DNA of 64,000 nt from Tachypleus tridentatus (Eukaryota; Arthropoda; Merostomata; Xiphosura; Limulidae): the NCBI RefSeq assembly GCF_004210375.1, contig NC_134825.1, positions 8,866,001-8,930,000 on the forward strand, written 5' to 3'. Position 1 is the stretch's first letter. Each line of letters starts with the position of its first letter. Both the position numbers and the translations under genes were made by a program. Below the pieces are notes generated by a model that worked only from the letters and a program-made list of their open reading frames with translations, did no database searches and was not told the origin of the DNA. Shown here one piece after another: positions 12,101 to 23,464 of this stretch.

Positions 12101-15100
12101 GTGTTACCACACTCACAAAGCAACAATATTCTGCACAAGGCTATAGCACATTCAAGATTTCCACAAGCAGCACAAGAATGGAGCTGGAAGCCAGAAATAA
12201 GTTCTCCAGACTGTCAAAACTAATAAGTAACAGACAGACAGTGTTGCCAACAAACTATTTGTGACTGTCTCACAGAGGTAACACACAAAATCCAGAGTGG
12301 TTCATCCCCTAATGGACAGCATAGGATAATAAATCTGTATGATAAGATAATTACCAAGATGTATGCACCAAGTCATGCAAAGGTAAAACTGAATCCCTTT
12401 AACAAATCATGCACTAATGTTAGTGGAATATTAACCTACTCTGCACTAGTAAGTCAAAAGCTGTAAACTATGGAAAGTCTTTATGAGTATTCAATAGAAT
12501 AAGACTACTGGAAAAAGTGTGAAATATTGTGTAGCTGCAAAAAACAAAAGATTAATCAGTAGGACAGTATGCAACCCACAGGGTTGTTACCTGGTTCCTT
12601 CAAACTTACCACTGAGCAATTTGAGGGCAAGGATTGTACAAATCAACTCAAATAACGGTATCAAGAAAATATATATGCAAAAAACGGCTCATTTGGGTTG
12701 AGAAAATATTTTACACAGAAGAGCAAACAACATTTCGACCTTCTTCGGTCATGGGTGAACCTGACGATGACCGAAGAAGGTCGAAACGTTGTTCGCTCTT
12801 CTACGTAAAATATTTTTTCAACCGAAACAAGCCATTTTTGCATATGTATTTCTCTACAAGTGGGTTTTCTCGACATAACTGGTATCAAGAAAACATAAAT
12901 GAACATATCTGTACATGTCCGGATATTGTTTTACTGAGTTTTTCTTCACTCTGATTATATGAAAAGCATTTCTGAGATTATTACAACTGACCTCAATGGT
13001 TCTGAACACAATGCAGTCAATACAATAAATGATATCTCTCAGTTATGTTATATGTACTGTATTAAATAATTTGTTGCAACCCTACATAATGCTTTCTCTA
13101 TAACAATACAATTATATTTAATATACGATTCTACAGCTTGACACCACTATAAAAAATAAAATTAAAAAGCTTCTGAGCTGCGTATCTTAAGAATAATATA
13201 TTCTTGCATAGGTCACGTTTACAAAACAAAAAGACTGCACTGTGTAACAAGGTAATTTTAATAAAACAGAAACAACACTGATTTAAGTTACCAACTGCTT
13301 TTCTTAAATAATGCAGTGTGAAAAATGTTCTTTTGCTCAAAGAAGAATTCTCTTTAAAAAAAAAACCTCTAGATGCATATACCCAAAAGAGTTTGATAAT
13401 TTGGGGCAATTACCCAATAGATATGATTCATGCCTTTCATTAAGCCACTCCCCAGTGGAGAATTTAATTAGTGTTGTCACCACAATGAAACTGTCACTTG
13501 ATTGGATTCTGAGCTTTCTTATCACTTACTTCCAACTGAATTTCAAAATGTTTTAAGGTATAGCTATAATAATTAAAAACTTTTGTATTATGAAATATAT
13601 TAGCACCATTTTAACTTTATAAAACTGTTTATTCAAGCTACCTTCAAACTTTATAATTGACAGGGTAATCCAAAATACTAGATTATTATACAGGGATCTT
13701 CTCATGGATGAAATACTGAAAGTTTGGTTAACATGTTATACTGATATACATTAACACATATATCAACAAAACAATAATTAAAACATTTTTATAGCAGCTA
13801 GTATAGAAAATTCAAGCTACCATTCATGTAATACAATTAAATTATATGAATACAATATGGTTTTGACCTGGACATTAGAGTGGTCAATTTTGAATCTGCA
13901 GAACTGAAACCTATTGCCAAACATGTTCCACTTTTATCCATGAGGACATCATAATGTTACAGACAATCCCACTACTCAGTAATCAGAACTTTAAAATTAG
14001 GGAAGGTAGCTTTACCATAAAATATTTTCTAGTTTTCTTATTCATTTCCAAATGGTTTTTAGATGTAGAAAGACAAAGTTATAATTATCAAAATTATTTC
14101 ACAAAATAAATCAACATTATTCTAATTTTGATGGTCTTTTTTTTATTTTAAGCTATTTAAAGAATATCCAAACTACTAGTTTTTACTTTGGTTAAGTACC
14201 CATTTGTCTCATAAGTTAGCATTATTCATTTCCCTTGGTTTAAGTGAGGCTCCAACACTGTTGTGAACATGTTAGACAATATTAAATTATCTAGAATAAT
14301 TAAAGAAAAACAAAAAAAACAGGTAGATGACACAAGTTTTATCACAAATGTGAGGCCAACTGAAATAAAACATCTGTAAAAAGTGTACATGGTACTGTTG
14401 CAAAAAGTCAATAAGAAGTGAATAAACCCCTCAATGTTTCAAAAGTTAACATTTTCTTTATGTGAAAATGTACTTCAAATAGTTAGTGACTTCTTCACAC
14501 AGAAAATTATCTTCCTTTGGCGTCTCTGCCTCAGAGATTCACGTCACTAGCTTTTAGCAACTTCCACCTAAACTTACAAAACTCCTTGTCATTTGCACTA
14601 TTGCATAATGACATTATTATGCAGCAAGATCCCTCTACCAATAAGACAGCAACACAGACTCCTGGCACACTAGCTCCATCTACATTTCTGTGCTCATGAT
14701 CTTCATTCTGTAACAACACAAGGAATACAACATTGCACTAGAAGTAGAAAGGAAGAATGGAAGTATGTCAAGAGGTGAGTTTCTATCACATGTTCAGGTA
14801 AGGAAAATGTTAACTTCCAAGACAAAACATGTCTCTTACACAGAAACTAGAATCCCACACTGATGTGGTGGAGTGACTAGTTAAGCTCCCTTCAGAAAGC
14901 ACCCAAAGGGAACCCATGGAGTGTGATACCAATTCTAGAGGATCCAAAGGGATACACTCTTCACCAAGACTGCAAACAATCATTACGTTTGATGAGTAAG
15001 AACACTACTGACAAAAAATCAGACTGACACTACTGACAAGAGAGCCTATATCTAATGTAGTTGGGATGCATTCAGACCATACCAGTTGGTCAACTCAATG

Positions 15101-18100
15101 CTACCATCAGACTTATTGGATCAACACCAGATGAAGAAAGAGGGTACTGAATAGAGTTTATGGTGTCTTTGTCAATATCTACAAGAGGAGATTAAGATAT
15201 GTTAGTAAGTGAACACCTCAACTCCACTGAACGTGATATTATTGGTTTTGGTTGATTTGTCCACACCAATCCAAAACCAGGAGGCATCAAGAATTTTTCC
15301 TCTGTGTCACAGTAAAAGGAAGAGCAACCTTACCAACCACATGTGTGAAGTCTTGAGTATGTTAATCCAACACCAAACCATGCAGGAACTGACATCCAGG
15401 TGATAGTAGGATGGGAGACTCATACTGTCTGGTCCTATATTGATCTAATACCAGAATACTCTGGACTTAAAACCCAGGTAACATTAAGGTGGAGGAGATA
15501 TGTTGGCTCTTTGTACACTAATTCAACACCAAACCACCCATAAACCAACATTCAGTGGGATGGTGATGCTAGCATGTTACAAGAATATGAGGGGTGGCAT
15601 GCACTATATAGACAATATCACCATCACTCCATTTCCAACAGAATTGATATTAATTTTATTCAGCCTCTGGCTATTCTGATCTAATCAGTGAGGTTCTCCA
15701 TGGTCCACCACCATAGTAGCTAAGAAGCAGTTAGTGATAAAGATCACCCATGTTCAACTCAAAGAAAGGGGGAGAAGAAGAGCACAGTGGGGAGACCCAG
15801 AGAAATGCCTGGACACCATTAGTTGCATGCTGGGAAGATCTTTTACTAGAGACAGTGCAATGAGTAATTGCATAAACCTATTCTAAATAGACAGCAAGCA
15901 TGAGCCAGTGATGCAGGCAGAGCACCATCTGGTGGTGGCTTTTTCCATGATAGTCCATGGAAGAGGTAAAGTCTAGATTGGACAGTAGACAAATATTGGA
16001 ATACACCACGAGAACACTTCAAGTGGTTTTGCAGAACATTACATCTCAACAGTGGGTGTATAAATAGAGCAAGGGCTGATTGATGAGTGCTTTTTTGTTA
16101 TCCTGGCTAGATGCAGAATTTTGGAAATAAGTGTAATCTGAGAGGCAGCACTAGCCACTTGGCAGAATCCTGAAAACAATACAAGAAACAAAGGGTAATG
16201 TACACATTCTTTCAAAGACAGCAAGTAGATTATACAATGGTGAACTGAGGCAGGCAGTGACACCGGAAGACTGCACAGCCAGATATTAGTAGATGACGAA
16301 GTTATACAAAATAATGGCAGCTGGAATGATCTTGTTCAGTAGTGAACAAACAAACAAAACAAAACCAATAAATGCATAAGATAATGTGTCCCAGGAGGAA
16401 GAGAAACCCCAAGAGTGAGAGGTATGAGTGAAGTCACAATGAATAGCACAAACTGGGCAGAAAGTTCGGTCTAAACCTCTATGAGCATAGATGAGTGTAA
16501 TAGAAAAATGAGATGGGAAAGAAAGACAGAGGTCACCTTAACAAGAGGTGAAAAACCTAATAAAGTGGACTGGTAAAAAAAATAAGAAAACGAAAATGGT
16601 ACAGGATGAATCACAAGCAAAACAATGTGAACAATGGTGAGCAGAAGGAAGATAAAAGGTGAATATGTCAGAAAAGAAGGCAGGAGAACTTCATGTTGCA
16701 AATGGTAACAGGCATGTGGAAGATGGTGCCTGGTCCTGGTTATACATAGAAGCACAGAGTCCATTGATAAGGAAGAACTGAAACAAGGTGGAGAGAGAAG
16801 ATGGGAAGAAACACTTTGCCAGTAACAAGCCTGTAAACAGGGGTGGACAAGGCCACCCAACAACTGGCAAAGAAGAGATAGTTGAATCTCAAAAATCAGC
16901 CTGGAAATTGGAAATGTCTCACTGTAGAACTAATAAGAGAAACTTGGGACTTATCAACCAACATTAAAAACCAAGGTTCCACTCAGATAAAAAGAAACTC
17001 AGAAGGAAAAGTTTACCAGACTGGTAAGTCAGCTTCAAGGGTGATGGATTAGACAAAAAAGCATATGAAGATGGAAGGACAAGATCCATAACAGAAGTAA
17101 ATAGTAAATGGTGAAGCAACAGGAAGTAGAATTGGCAAGGGAAGAATGTTGAATTGTCTGGTGATATAGAAGAGAGAACCAAAGGTAAGTCAGCTAAATG
17201 GTACCACCAAGAGAAAACAACACAGAGGATCACTAGTCAAGGGTAAGGCTGAGCAGATGGATCAGCCATAAACAAGTAAAAGACCAGACCCTGCAGAAAA
17301 AAAGTGACAGCTAGAAGTGAAAGATGAAGCATGCAAGTGAAAAGTAGACCTGCAAAATGAGTAGGATTCTTAAAGGAGTGCTCCCAGTGGAAACTAGGGG
17401 AGAAAAATATTGTGTAAGCAGAAAACTATTTGGCCAAGTGAAGCAGTCCACAATCTGCCTGCCACAGTATCTGGTATATGGTAGGCAGGAAACTGACCCA
17501 ATGAGAATTAGCCCAAGAGAAAAGACCAGAATGTGAAATCAAGGGTTTCTGGACTGGTGACTGATGGAGGAAAATCCAAGGAGTCATTGGAATTGAACCT
17601 AATTAAATGAACTACTAGGAGAGGTAATAAGAAGATCATGCACAATATTGAACAAAAAGTGCATCAGTGAAGAGAGAGGACCCATCCTGGGACCAAGTGA
17701 CAAATGGAAAATAGATATTCAGAGGTGCTCTGCAACCAGAGGAGAGAACATATTTGAAGAGGTGATGGTAATATTTGGGTAGAGGTAATGGCATAATGAT
17801 GGTAGGTAAGGAAACATTCCAACTAACCAAACAAAAATCAGAATGGAGGAAGGGACATGAAAACCACTGAGGTCAAGGAATTCCCTCTGATTATGTAAGG
17901 GCAGTTTAAGAGTTGCATATGAGCATGACCTAAAGGGAGAAGTAATCTCCATGTAGTCCTGGTCACCAAACAAGAAAATGAATATCCAGAATGAATACGA
18001 GAGGAAATCTTGCAGGTGGAATGAAACAGGAACACAGGCACCCAAATCAAGATAGTTGGTTATCTAAAGGACCTAACTCAAGGGGAATGATGCCAGGTAG

Positions 18101-21100
18101 AAGATGAAGATGGAAAAAAGTTACATGTAAAGAAGGATGGGAGAGAAGTACAGTGGAGGAGGGTTGGGAACTACTGACAAAAGGATAGATGATAGGAGGG
18201 TTGGGAACAGTGTGGAACTACTGACAAAAGTAAGGATAGATGATGAGCAATATCAACCTGTGTATCAAACTATGAAAGTCCCCCCCCCCAAATATTCCAT
18301 GAAGAAGAAAGTACGGAACAGAAATGTAGAAGGAAAATTTCCACAATGGAGAAATGAAGGAAAGGAGAAACACCAACAAAGTGCACTAGGGCAAGGTAGA
18401 GTGCCCCAGAGTTGAGGTGTAAAGAGGAAAGGACAAGACTGGTAAAATGTATCAGGAAAAAACAAAAGAATTACATATCAGACTGCAAAACTTGAATCAC
18501 AATACTGCTTCCCCCATGTAAATTGCAAGGTAAAATCCCAATGTGAGAATTTCATGAGGAAAGAAGATGTGGAGAGATGGGAAACGATATGCATAATGTC
18601 CCTGAAAAGTGGTCTAGGAATGGTACACAAGATGATTTAGGGTTAGAATAGAGAAGGATAGAATACGGAAGAGCAAAACATAGGAGTATGATAAAAAATG
18701 TAGTATACCTGATAAACTAAGTCAAAAAATGCAGCATACCTGATAAACTAAGTCTAAAAATGCAAGATGTGTATTCTAGAGTGAGAAAAGTTCTCAGGGC
18801 CTAAACAGGAGAAGAAATAATACTCCCTAATCATTCACCTCACCATTGCAGGAAAGACTATGAAGGGACTAAAGTGAAGTAACTGACATCTAAACACACA
18901 GGCCTTAGTCAAGGAATGTGCTTCCACAAGCCATGATTATGTCATAACCTGCATGAGAAAATTAATCACTCACACAAGTAGTAGCAGACAGGTTTACAGT
19001 TTGAGGAAAAAAAGAAAGTTCCCTCACTGTCATAAAACTCATTAGGTTAGTGGCATGCAAGTATTTAAGGCAAACACCCTGGGTGGATAGCTTTCTGTAT
19101 ATAGAGGTGTTTATTACAATGGAACAGTAGTTTCTTAAATTTTATCACAAATTTTAGGCCTACTGATTTCCAATGTTATAGAAGCTTCCAGCATTTAACT
19201 TTATTCTACTGGTTTAGTCAAAGTGGACATGTCTTTTTTATATAATTACATTCAAAATTTAATTGAACAAGTTTACTATCAATGTATGCCAGTAACTTGA
19301 AATTAAAAATAGTTTATTATTGAAGGTTTTATATTATTTAATTTTTAATTTCAAGAAAAAAATCATTTAAATCACTTCTCTATATTTACTGCTGTCATGT
19401 AACACACATTTACATTTTGAATTATCATTTAACATTTTTTTTCTCTACCTTTCATGGGTTTTAGAATGCTTAATAACTAACATGAACTACAGATAACTAC
19501 AAGTCAGAATTTAAATTAAAAACTCCTGTCTTCTTTATCTACCAAAATGTAAATAAGTTTGTTAAACCTAGAAGTGAATCTCCTCCCATCTATTTTAGCT
19601 TTAAAGGATTATATTAAAAACCATCATCCTTATTTGAAAGACATATTTATAACTAACAGAGGTTTTTTTGCTTATTTTTATTACGATTGTTTTTTATGAG
19701 CACTGTAACTAATTCTTTCAATTTTTTTATGTTTGATAATTGTTCTTGAGCTATACACAGACAGCTAGATTTTTTAACATGTTTATAGTCGAGATAAAAA
19801 GTCTGTTAAATTATACTAGTTTTGGAATATTTTATTCTGGTAAACATATAGTTTGTTTAATGAAATGCATATTTAATGTTACATGGATCATTATTTGATG
19901 AACTAACTTTATGAAAAAAATGAAGCCTAGTACAGTTATGATCTGCACCAGAAAAAGATCAGAAGATTTCCTCATGGTGTTTAGAATACGTGACTACTGA
20001 GTACCTGGCGTATTTATAGTTTTGGATAGTGGAATAAGGTATAGAAAACAAACTAAGTTAAAGAAAATGTGAAAATATAAACAATCAAAACTGTGAAAAT
20101 ATGAAAATCAAAAATCATATAAAATTAATCATTCAGTGAAGAAAAAAAAGGTATTCTTTTTATTTTATATTTTTAAAAATTTGTTACAGTTTGTGTGAGG
20201 TCAGAAAAAAATACAAGACAAAATATAAAGGTTTACCAAAAAAAATCTAATGTTAATTTAAAATGTTCTAGAAGTTACACAAAAAAAAACTAAAACAGTC
20301 CGAGTTACACTGATTTAGTAAAGTTTTTATAAATTCATGAGACAAATATTTTACAAAAAATACCTTATTAAAATATCTATTTTTTTTTGTACAAGATATT
20401 TGTAATGCATACTAAAAGCTTGCCAAATTTTATAAAAATAACTTGCAAGTTCAGATTTATAGTAAATATTAACATTTACAACTTTACATAAATAGGAGTT
20501 AAACTGTTACCTTCATTAAAAAATAGTTTGATACAATATACACAAAAGCTGATGTTAGGGTTCAAACTGCAGATTTTTTGAAATATCTAAAAAATACAAT
20601 TTTTTTAAAAGCTGTTAAAACTGTCTTGATTTATATGAATATTAAAATAAAGTAAAAGTATATTTAATAATATAAATGAAAATTTTTAAAAATGTTCTGT
20701 TTAAATTATTTTAATGAGAAAATATAAAACACAAACATGTTATAACATACCTTTATAACAACAGGTTCAGTGACGTTAAGTTTGGCAGGAAGTTTTGAAC
20801 TGACAGTCTTTTTCTTCCGATTAGTTTTACTGCCCATAAACATCTTTAAAATTTCTTCTTTCTTAAGTGAAGAACTTTTAATAACATCACTTCTTTTGAT
20901 CTGAAGTTGTGATGGGTCAAGTTTAAGAAATTTGTTCGTTTTACTGTCACTTTTAAAACTGCTAACAGCTCTAGTTGGTGATGAAGCTGTATCCGGAGCC
21001 ATGGATGATGTCACGTGTTCAGTAGCTAAGAAATCTAGGTCATTTTTTGAATGTTCACTTACAGGTATATTCACATTGCCAGCGTTATATGTTTGGTCTA

Positions 21101-23464
21101 CTTCATGTTCTTCCAACAGCAACAACTGTTGCTGAGAGCCATCTGGTTGTTGCAAAACAAGGTATTTTGTTCCAAAATATTGTCCACCTTTCTCTGTTGT
21201 TTTCAAAATGGTTTCTGGTAGATGGAGAGTGTTTACTTGAGTAGGTACAGAATCCTCAGATACCTCACATGAGCTATCAGGGTGAAGTACAACATCTTTG
21301 CTAGCACATGATTTAGAAGTGCTCTTAACTGTAGTGGTTTCTGATAACCTGTCAGAAGAAACAGTATAAAGTGTTTCTTCAGGGTTTGAGTAAGTTATAT
21401 GTTGAGCATTTTTGTTAAGTTGGGTTGCATCTGCTTTGGTTAACTGATCTTCGCCATCTAATGTGTTTTCAGGTAAAACGGAAGATATGCCAGCCACGCT
21501 ATCTTCATTATGGAATGTTTCCTGATATTTGTTAAGCACAATTTGACCAGTTATGCCATTTTTAGCCATATCTACAGAATGATCTACTGTAGAAGAATAA
21601 ATAACAATGTTTTCATTTCCTGAAGCACTGTTCAAATCAACTGAAGAATCATTCACTTCCAGGTACTGTACCGAGCCATCAGCTGGTATACTGTTAGGTG
21701 ACACTCTAATTTCTCCAGCTTCACCTTCCTCTGTGATGAAATAAACTTCACCAGACTCTGTCATCTTCAAATTCCAGCCTTCAACACTACCTAGACATCA
21801 AATTGAAATAATCAAAACTTGGTGAATGCTACAACAAACATTTACCAGAACTGATAAAATTAATATTTCTATATTTAGTTAGTCAAAATGCATCTGACAT
21901 CTCATATAAAAACAGAATACACATAAAGACGATAACAATAAATGTATGAAAATCTACTGATAGTTATAGTACATGTTCTTAAGGAAGTGTCAATTACAAA
22001 AAGCACTGTTGAAATAGATATTTTCATTAACCACATTGCTATGGACCATGGATCAAAGGTCATGTCACACTGCCTTTGTTGATTCACATTTAGTGTTTTA
22101 TTGAACTACTATTTTATGAATTTATGTCATTAAGTTTGGAATCAAATTGTTGATTATAATTCAAATTTTAGTACAATCAATTAGTTAATGTAAAAGTAAG
22201 TATTAAAAAAATAAATCATAAATACTTGTCTGTCAAGTGGTACGATGAATGCAGTACTGATTGAAATTACATGTTTGTGATGTCCAAGTACATAGTTTTT
22301 TTTTATATTTACAAATGCGTGACTCAAATTAAATATATTGAAAAGATATTGTATTTTCTGAGACATTACTTATGTAATAAATCAAACACGGTGACCTTGC
22401 TCACATCTTTCCAACCATCCAAATCTAGAATTAATAAGTAGCACTGTAATAACACAATGTTCTTCCTAAGTCAAGAAATCAGAATGCTCAGTGTGCGTAA
22501 AAATACTGTAAACAAGTTTCAAAAAGTTAATAGCTAATTAAATATTTAAATAAAAACATTATTTATATTATGCAAAGCAAAAAAATGCCTTCTGAAATTC
22601 CTATTTCTTTAGAACAGGTGTTTCATATCATGTGCCACAGAAGACTCTACGGTTCATGAAGGAACTAATAAAATAAATTTTAGGCTTACAAATATAAAAG
22701 TGTTAAATTGAGTGTTACATCTACTACATTTCTTAAATGTCTGGTTTTGCTAGATAAAAAACATTTACTTTTTTCTTCTTTGCTACTACTCCATTTCAAA
22801 TGTTTATGCTCAGCTAGAAAAGGACTATGTCCACATAGCTGTTAACAACATCCAATGCCAAATCTTGGACTGTTTATCTGACTGAAAAATGAGATCTGAT
22901 CATTATTCTTTTAGCACATCTGTGCTCACCCAAAGTATACAGCATGTTTATACACTAATTGATTGAGACATTGATTCACATGACATGCAAATTACTATGT
23001 CACAATTCGTTCTTCCTTTTTGGGATTCTACAAGTTTTGTAAATTGGTGGTTTTGAATTGATAGAATAATTTAAAAATAAATTGCATAAGTAGAACTGTA
23101 TATTACTGTACTAGTTTCTACTCTTAGAACAGTACTTGTCCTTTTTTTTTATTTCTATTTGCAAATTATTAAATGTTCACCCTTTCAAAAATAAGTTATG
23201 GGCTGAAACTTGTTTAGCATCAGAAGAAAGACAAAAAGGAAACGCACACTCAATGAGTAGCTTAATTTTACCCAAAAATACACACAAAATTGTGCAATGC
23301 ATTAAAAAACAATCACAAGTGTGGTGGAATTTCACTAACCTTGAATCTGATGTGGACCAACAACTTGAACATTAGTTGCTGAGTCTCCACTTTCTTCTTC
23401 ATTCATGTTTAAAATGACACTCAATTTGACCGATGATCTGCTTTGTAACACCTACACCTAGAAT
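74..23464 (-). CDS. Gene 1 span: acidic Ser/Thr-rich coiled-coil protein, 5' six exons (partial)
   Basis: Six exons on the minus strand join with consistent phases: 23340-23464 (ATG at 23406), 20751-21790, 11348-11538, 8267-8373, 2685-2735 and 74-130. Together they give 504 codons plus one base with no internal stop; the gene continues beyond position 1. The predicted protein is acidic and rich in Ser, Thr and Gln in its first ~340 residues. It has a basic patch KTNRKKK near residue 344, a coiled coil at about 370-412, then an acidic Ser-rich tail. Short hydrophobic/Gln stretches such as YLVLQQPDGSQQQLLLLEE are typical of transcription regulators. No signal peptide or membrane segment is visible. 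A coiled coil followed by an acidic Ser-rich linker recalls BEN-domain proteins such as BANP, but no BEN domain lies in the window. That link is only a guess; the gene is not identified. The introns carry most repeats of the first 23 kb. Confidence 0.75.
1091..1286. repeat. 49 bp tandem repeat, 4 copies
   Basis: Unit begins ttaaaattccagtgacaaca and ends cccctttag. Four copies start at about 1092, 1141, 1190 and 1239 with few substitutions. Intronic. Confidence 0.95.
1644..1952. repeat. ~60 bp tandem repeat, about 6 copies, hairpin-forming unit
   Basis: The unit contains gatgtcactagttcatcag followed by taacatcacc. Later copies repeat exactly every 60 bases, while the second copy has a deletion. 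Each unit carries an imperfect inverted repeat (gatgtcac / gtaacatc) around TAGTTCATCA, so single strands could form a small hairpin. Confidence 0.95.
2685..2735 (-). CDS. Gene 1 small acidic exon (51 nt)
   Basis: Acceptor ttccctgacag, donor GGGAAG|gtattt. It reads (D)EDSHTSGDYSESELWE plus one base, so it is acidic and Ser-rich. Phase fits the exons on both sides (two leading bases, one trailing base). Too short for an ORF scan; found from its splice signals. Confidence 0.7.
2736..8266 (-). other. Intron of gene 1, largely purine-rich repeat
   Basis: About 3.2-6.3 kb of this intron is the purine-rich dispersed repeat listed separately. From 6.4 to 8.2 kb I see ordinary AT-rich DNA with no gene. 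Short open frames here have no splice support or recognisable product. Confidence 0.55.
3170..6310. repeat. Long purine-rich dispersed repeat, copy 1
   Basis: The plus strand is strongly A/G-biased for about 3 kb. It contains degenerate internal units (tccaaaactcaac followed by gggaact.a.cttcatgca, near 3645, 3995 and 4120). Blocks such as ctccatggtcca and agacacagtgcaatg reappear in the same order at 15.68-15.86 kb, in copy 2. The family is not recognised. The open frames here (for example 4659-5012 minus) are by-products of the strand bias. Confidence 0.5.
8267..8373 (-). CDS. Gene 1 exon (Pro/Ser linker)
   Basis: Acceptor gtgaattttag, donor TTTG|gtaagt; 107 nt. The first base completes an Arg codon from the coiled-coil exon. 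It then reads VTGKPTIVSLRPSADSQPQS and a Ser/Pro/Cys-rich stretch ending PPFSF. The last base starts an Asp codon completed by the next exon. Low complexity and no motif, but splice signals and phase agree on both sides. Confidence 0.75.
8866..9141. repeat. 46 bp tandem repeat, 6 copies
   Basis: Unit aactcattaagatgtaatac followed by agcatggtttccaac and cayatgtatg. Copies start every 46 bases from 8866 with very few substitutions, so the array is young or homogenised. Confidence 0.95.
9178..9330 (+). pseudogene. Possible CR1-type LINE reverse transcriptase scrap
   Basis: Plus-strand reading LVDVTSHDFQKGFGRI followed by LYQWLI resembles the LDFSKAFDKVPH..LL segment of CR1-like reverse transcriptases. 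Stops follow. The match is short and weak. Confidence 0.3.
9987..10080. repeat. Two-copy 46 bp tandem duplication
   Basis: Unit ccttttacatcatgttcttc followed by caaggtctatctaagtttcttaaaca, present at 9989 and 10035. Confidence 0.9.
11030..11203 (+). pseudogene. Possible LINE reverse transcriptase scrap
   Basis: The open plus-strand segment reads LLITDLHKAFNMLILDHEL, resembling the D.SKAFDT..H..LL motif of LINE reverse transcriptases. It is isolated and short, inside an intron of gene 1. Could be chance. Confidence 0.3.
11348..11538 (-). CDS. Gene 1 coiled-coil exon
   Basis: Begins after acceptor ttatcttcaaag and ends AACAG|gtaagtg, 191 nt (63 codons plus two bases). It joins in phase 0 to the large exon. 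The first ~43 residues (EVLERLISLEKEVKQINANY and onward) show heptad spacing of Leu, Ile and Met with many Gln, Asn and Lys, as expected for a short homodimerising coiled coil. A Pro/Ser-rich linker (KPKVTTPSSSC) follows. Confidence 0.8.
12670..12880 (+). mobile_element. Palindromic Penelope-derived element with perfect 13 bp TSD
   Basis: A 211 bp insertion flanked by perfect 13 bp direct repeats ggtatcaagaaaa (12657-12669 and 12881-12893). Arms 12675-12752 and 12767-12843 are nearly perfect inverted copies with a 14 nt loop. The right end continues through caagtgggttttctcg to cataact, matching the 3' terminus of the Penelope-like copies at 50.8 and 54.9 kb. The right arm carries a hammerhead-like core, CTGACGA (12761-12767), stem GACC/GGTC, GAAAC (12783-12787). 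There is no coding capacity; the mirrored open frames through the arms are palindrome artefacts. It is a non-autonomous element presumably mobilised by a Penelope RT. Confidence 0.85.
14810..18720. repeat. Long purine-rich dispersed repeat, copy 2
   Basis: About 3.9 kb with an A/G-rich plus strand and degenerate ~100 bp internal units (variants of aacaccaaaccatgcaggaa at 15.06-15.56 kb). Shares ordered blocks with the 3.2-6.3 kb tract, for example ctccatggtccac (15.69 kb) then agacagtgcaatgagt (15.85 kb). No protein similarity recognised. A run of ten C lies near 18281. Confidence 0.5.
20751..21790 (-). CDS. Gene 1 large exon (1040 nt, acidic Ser/Thr-rich region)
   Basis: Open for 346 codons between acceptor tgatgtctag and donor ATAAAG|gtatgt. 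In this AT-rich DNA that is the longest non-transposon open frame of the window. It starts with the last two bases of a split Gly codon, continues SVEGWNLKMTESGEVYFITE, and ends in phase 0 at Lys. Composition is rich in Ser, Thr, Glu, Asp and Val. A GTKYLVLQQPDGSQQQ segment lies near protein residue 225, and the basic cluster SKTNRKKK at about 343-350 could be a nuclear localisation signal. A methionine-initiated reading from inside the exon is possible, but the splice to the upstream ATG is in phase and preferred. No known domain was recognised. Confidence 0.85.
21791..23339 (-). other. First coding intron of gene 1
   Basis: Bounded by donor gttagt (23339) and acceptor tgatgtctag (21791). 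AT-rich; no repeat or gene recognised. Confidence 0.65.
23340..23464 (-). CDS. Gene 1 first coding exon (5'UTR plus 22 codons)
   Basis: The exon follows a good acceptor (tgtttgtttcag, ending at 23465) and ends at donor CAAG|gttagt. The ATG at 23406-23404 opens MNEEESGDSATNVQVV and is the first ATG after an in-frame TAG about 16 codons upstream, which fixes the start within this exon. Bases 23407-23464 are 5'UTR. The acceptor implies at least one more noncoding exon at higher coordinates, which I could not locate. The exon ends one base into a Gly codon, completed by the next exon. Confidence 0.75.

Larger units (their letters stand above)
11539..20750 (-). other. Largest intron of gene 1 (9.2 kb)
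   Basis: Holds a palindromic Penelope-derived insertion at 12.67 kb and the second purine-rich repeat copy (14.8-18.7 kb). The rest (13-14.5 kb, 19-20.7 kb) is AT-rich with no recognised element. Open frames on the minus strand at 16.0-18.0 kb are pyrimidine-rich shadows of the repeat. Confidence 0.55.

Noticed and set aside
12634..12954. Open frames on both strands through 12.63-12.95 kb giving similar peptides
   Set aside because: They are mirror images caused by the Penelope palindrome; there is no start context or known protein.
16471..16863. 130-codon minus-strand frame rich in Leu, Ser, His
   Set aside because: Pyrimidine-rich shadow of the purine-rich repeat; hydrophobic look comes from base bias.
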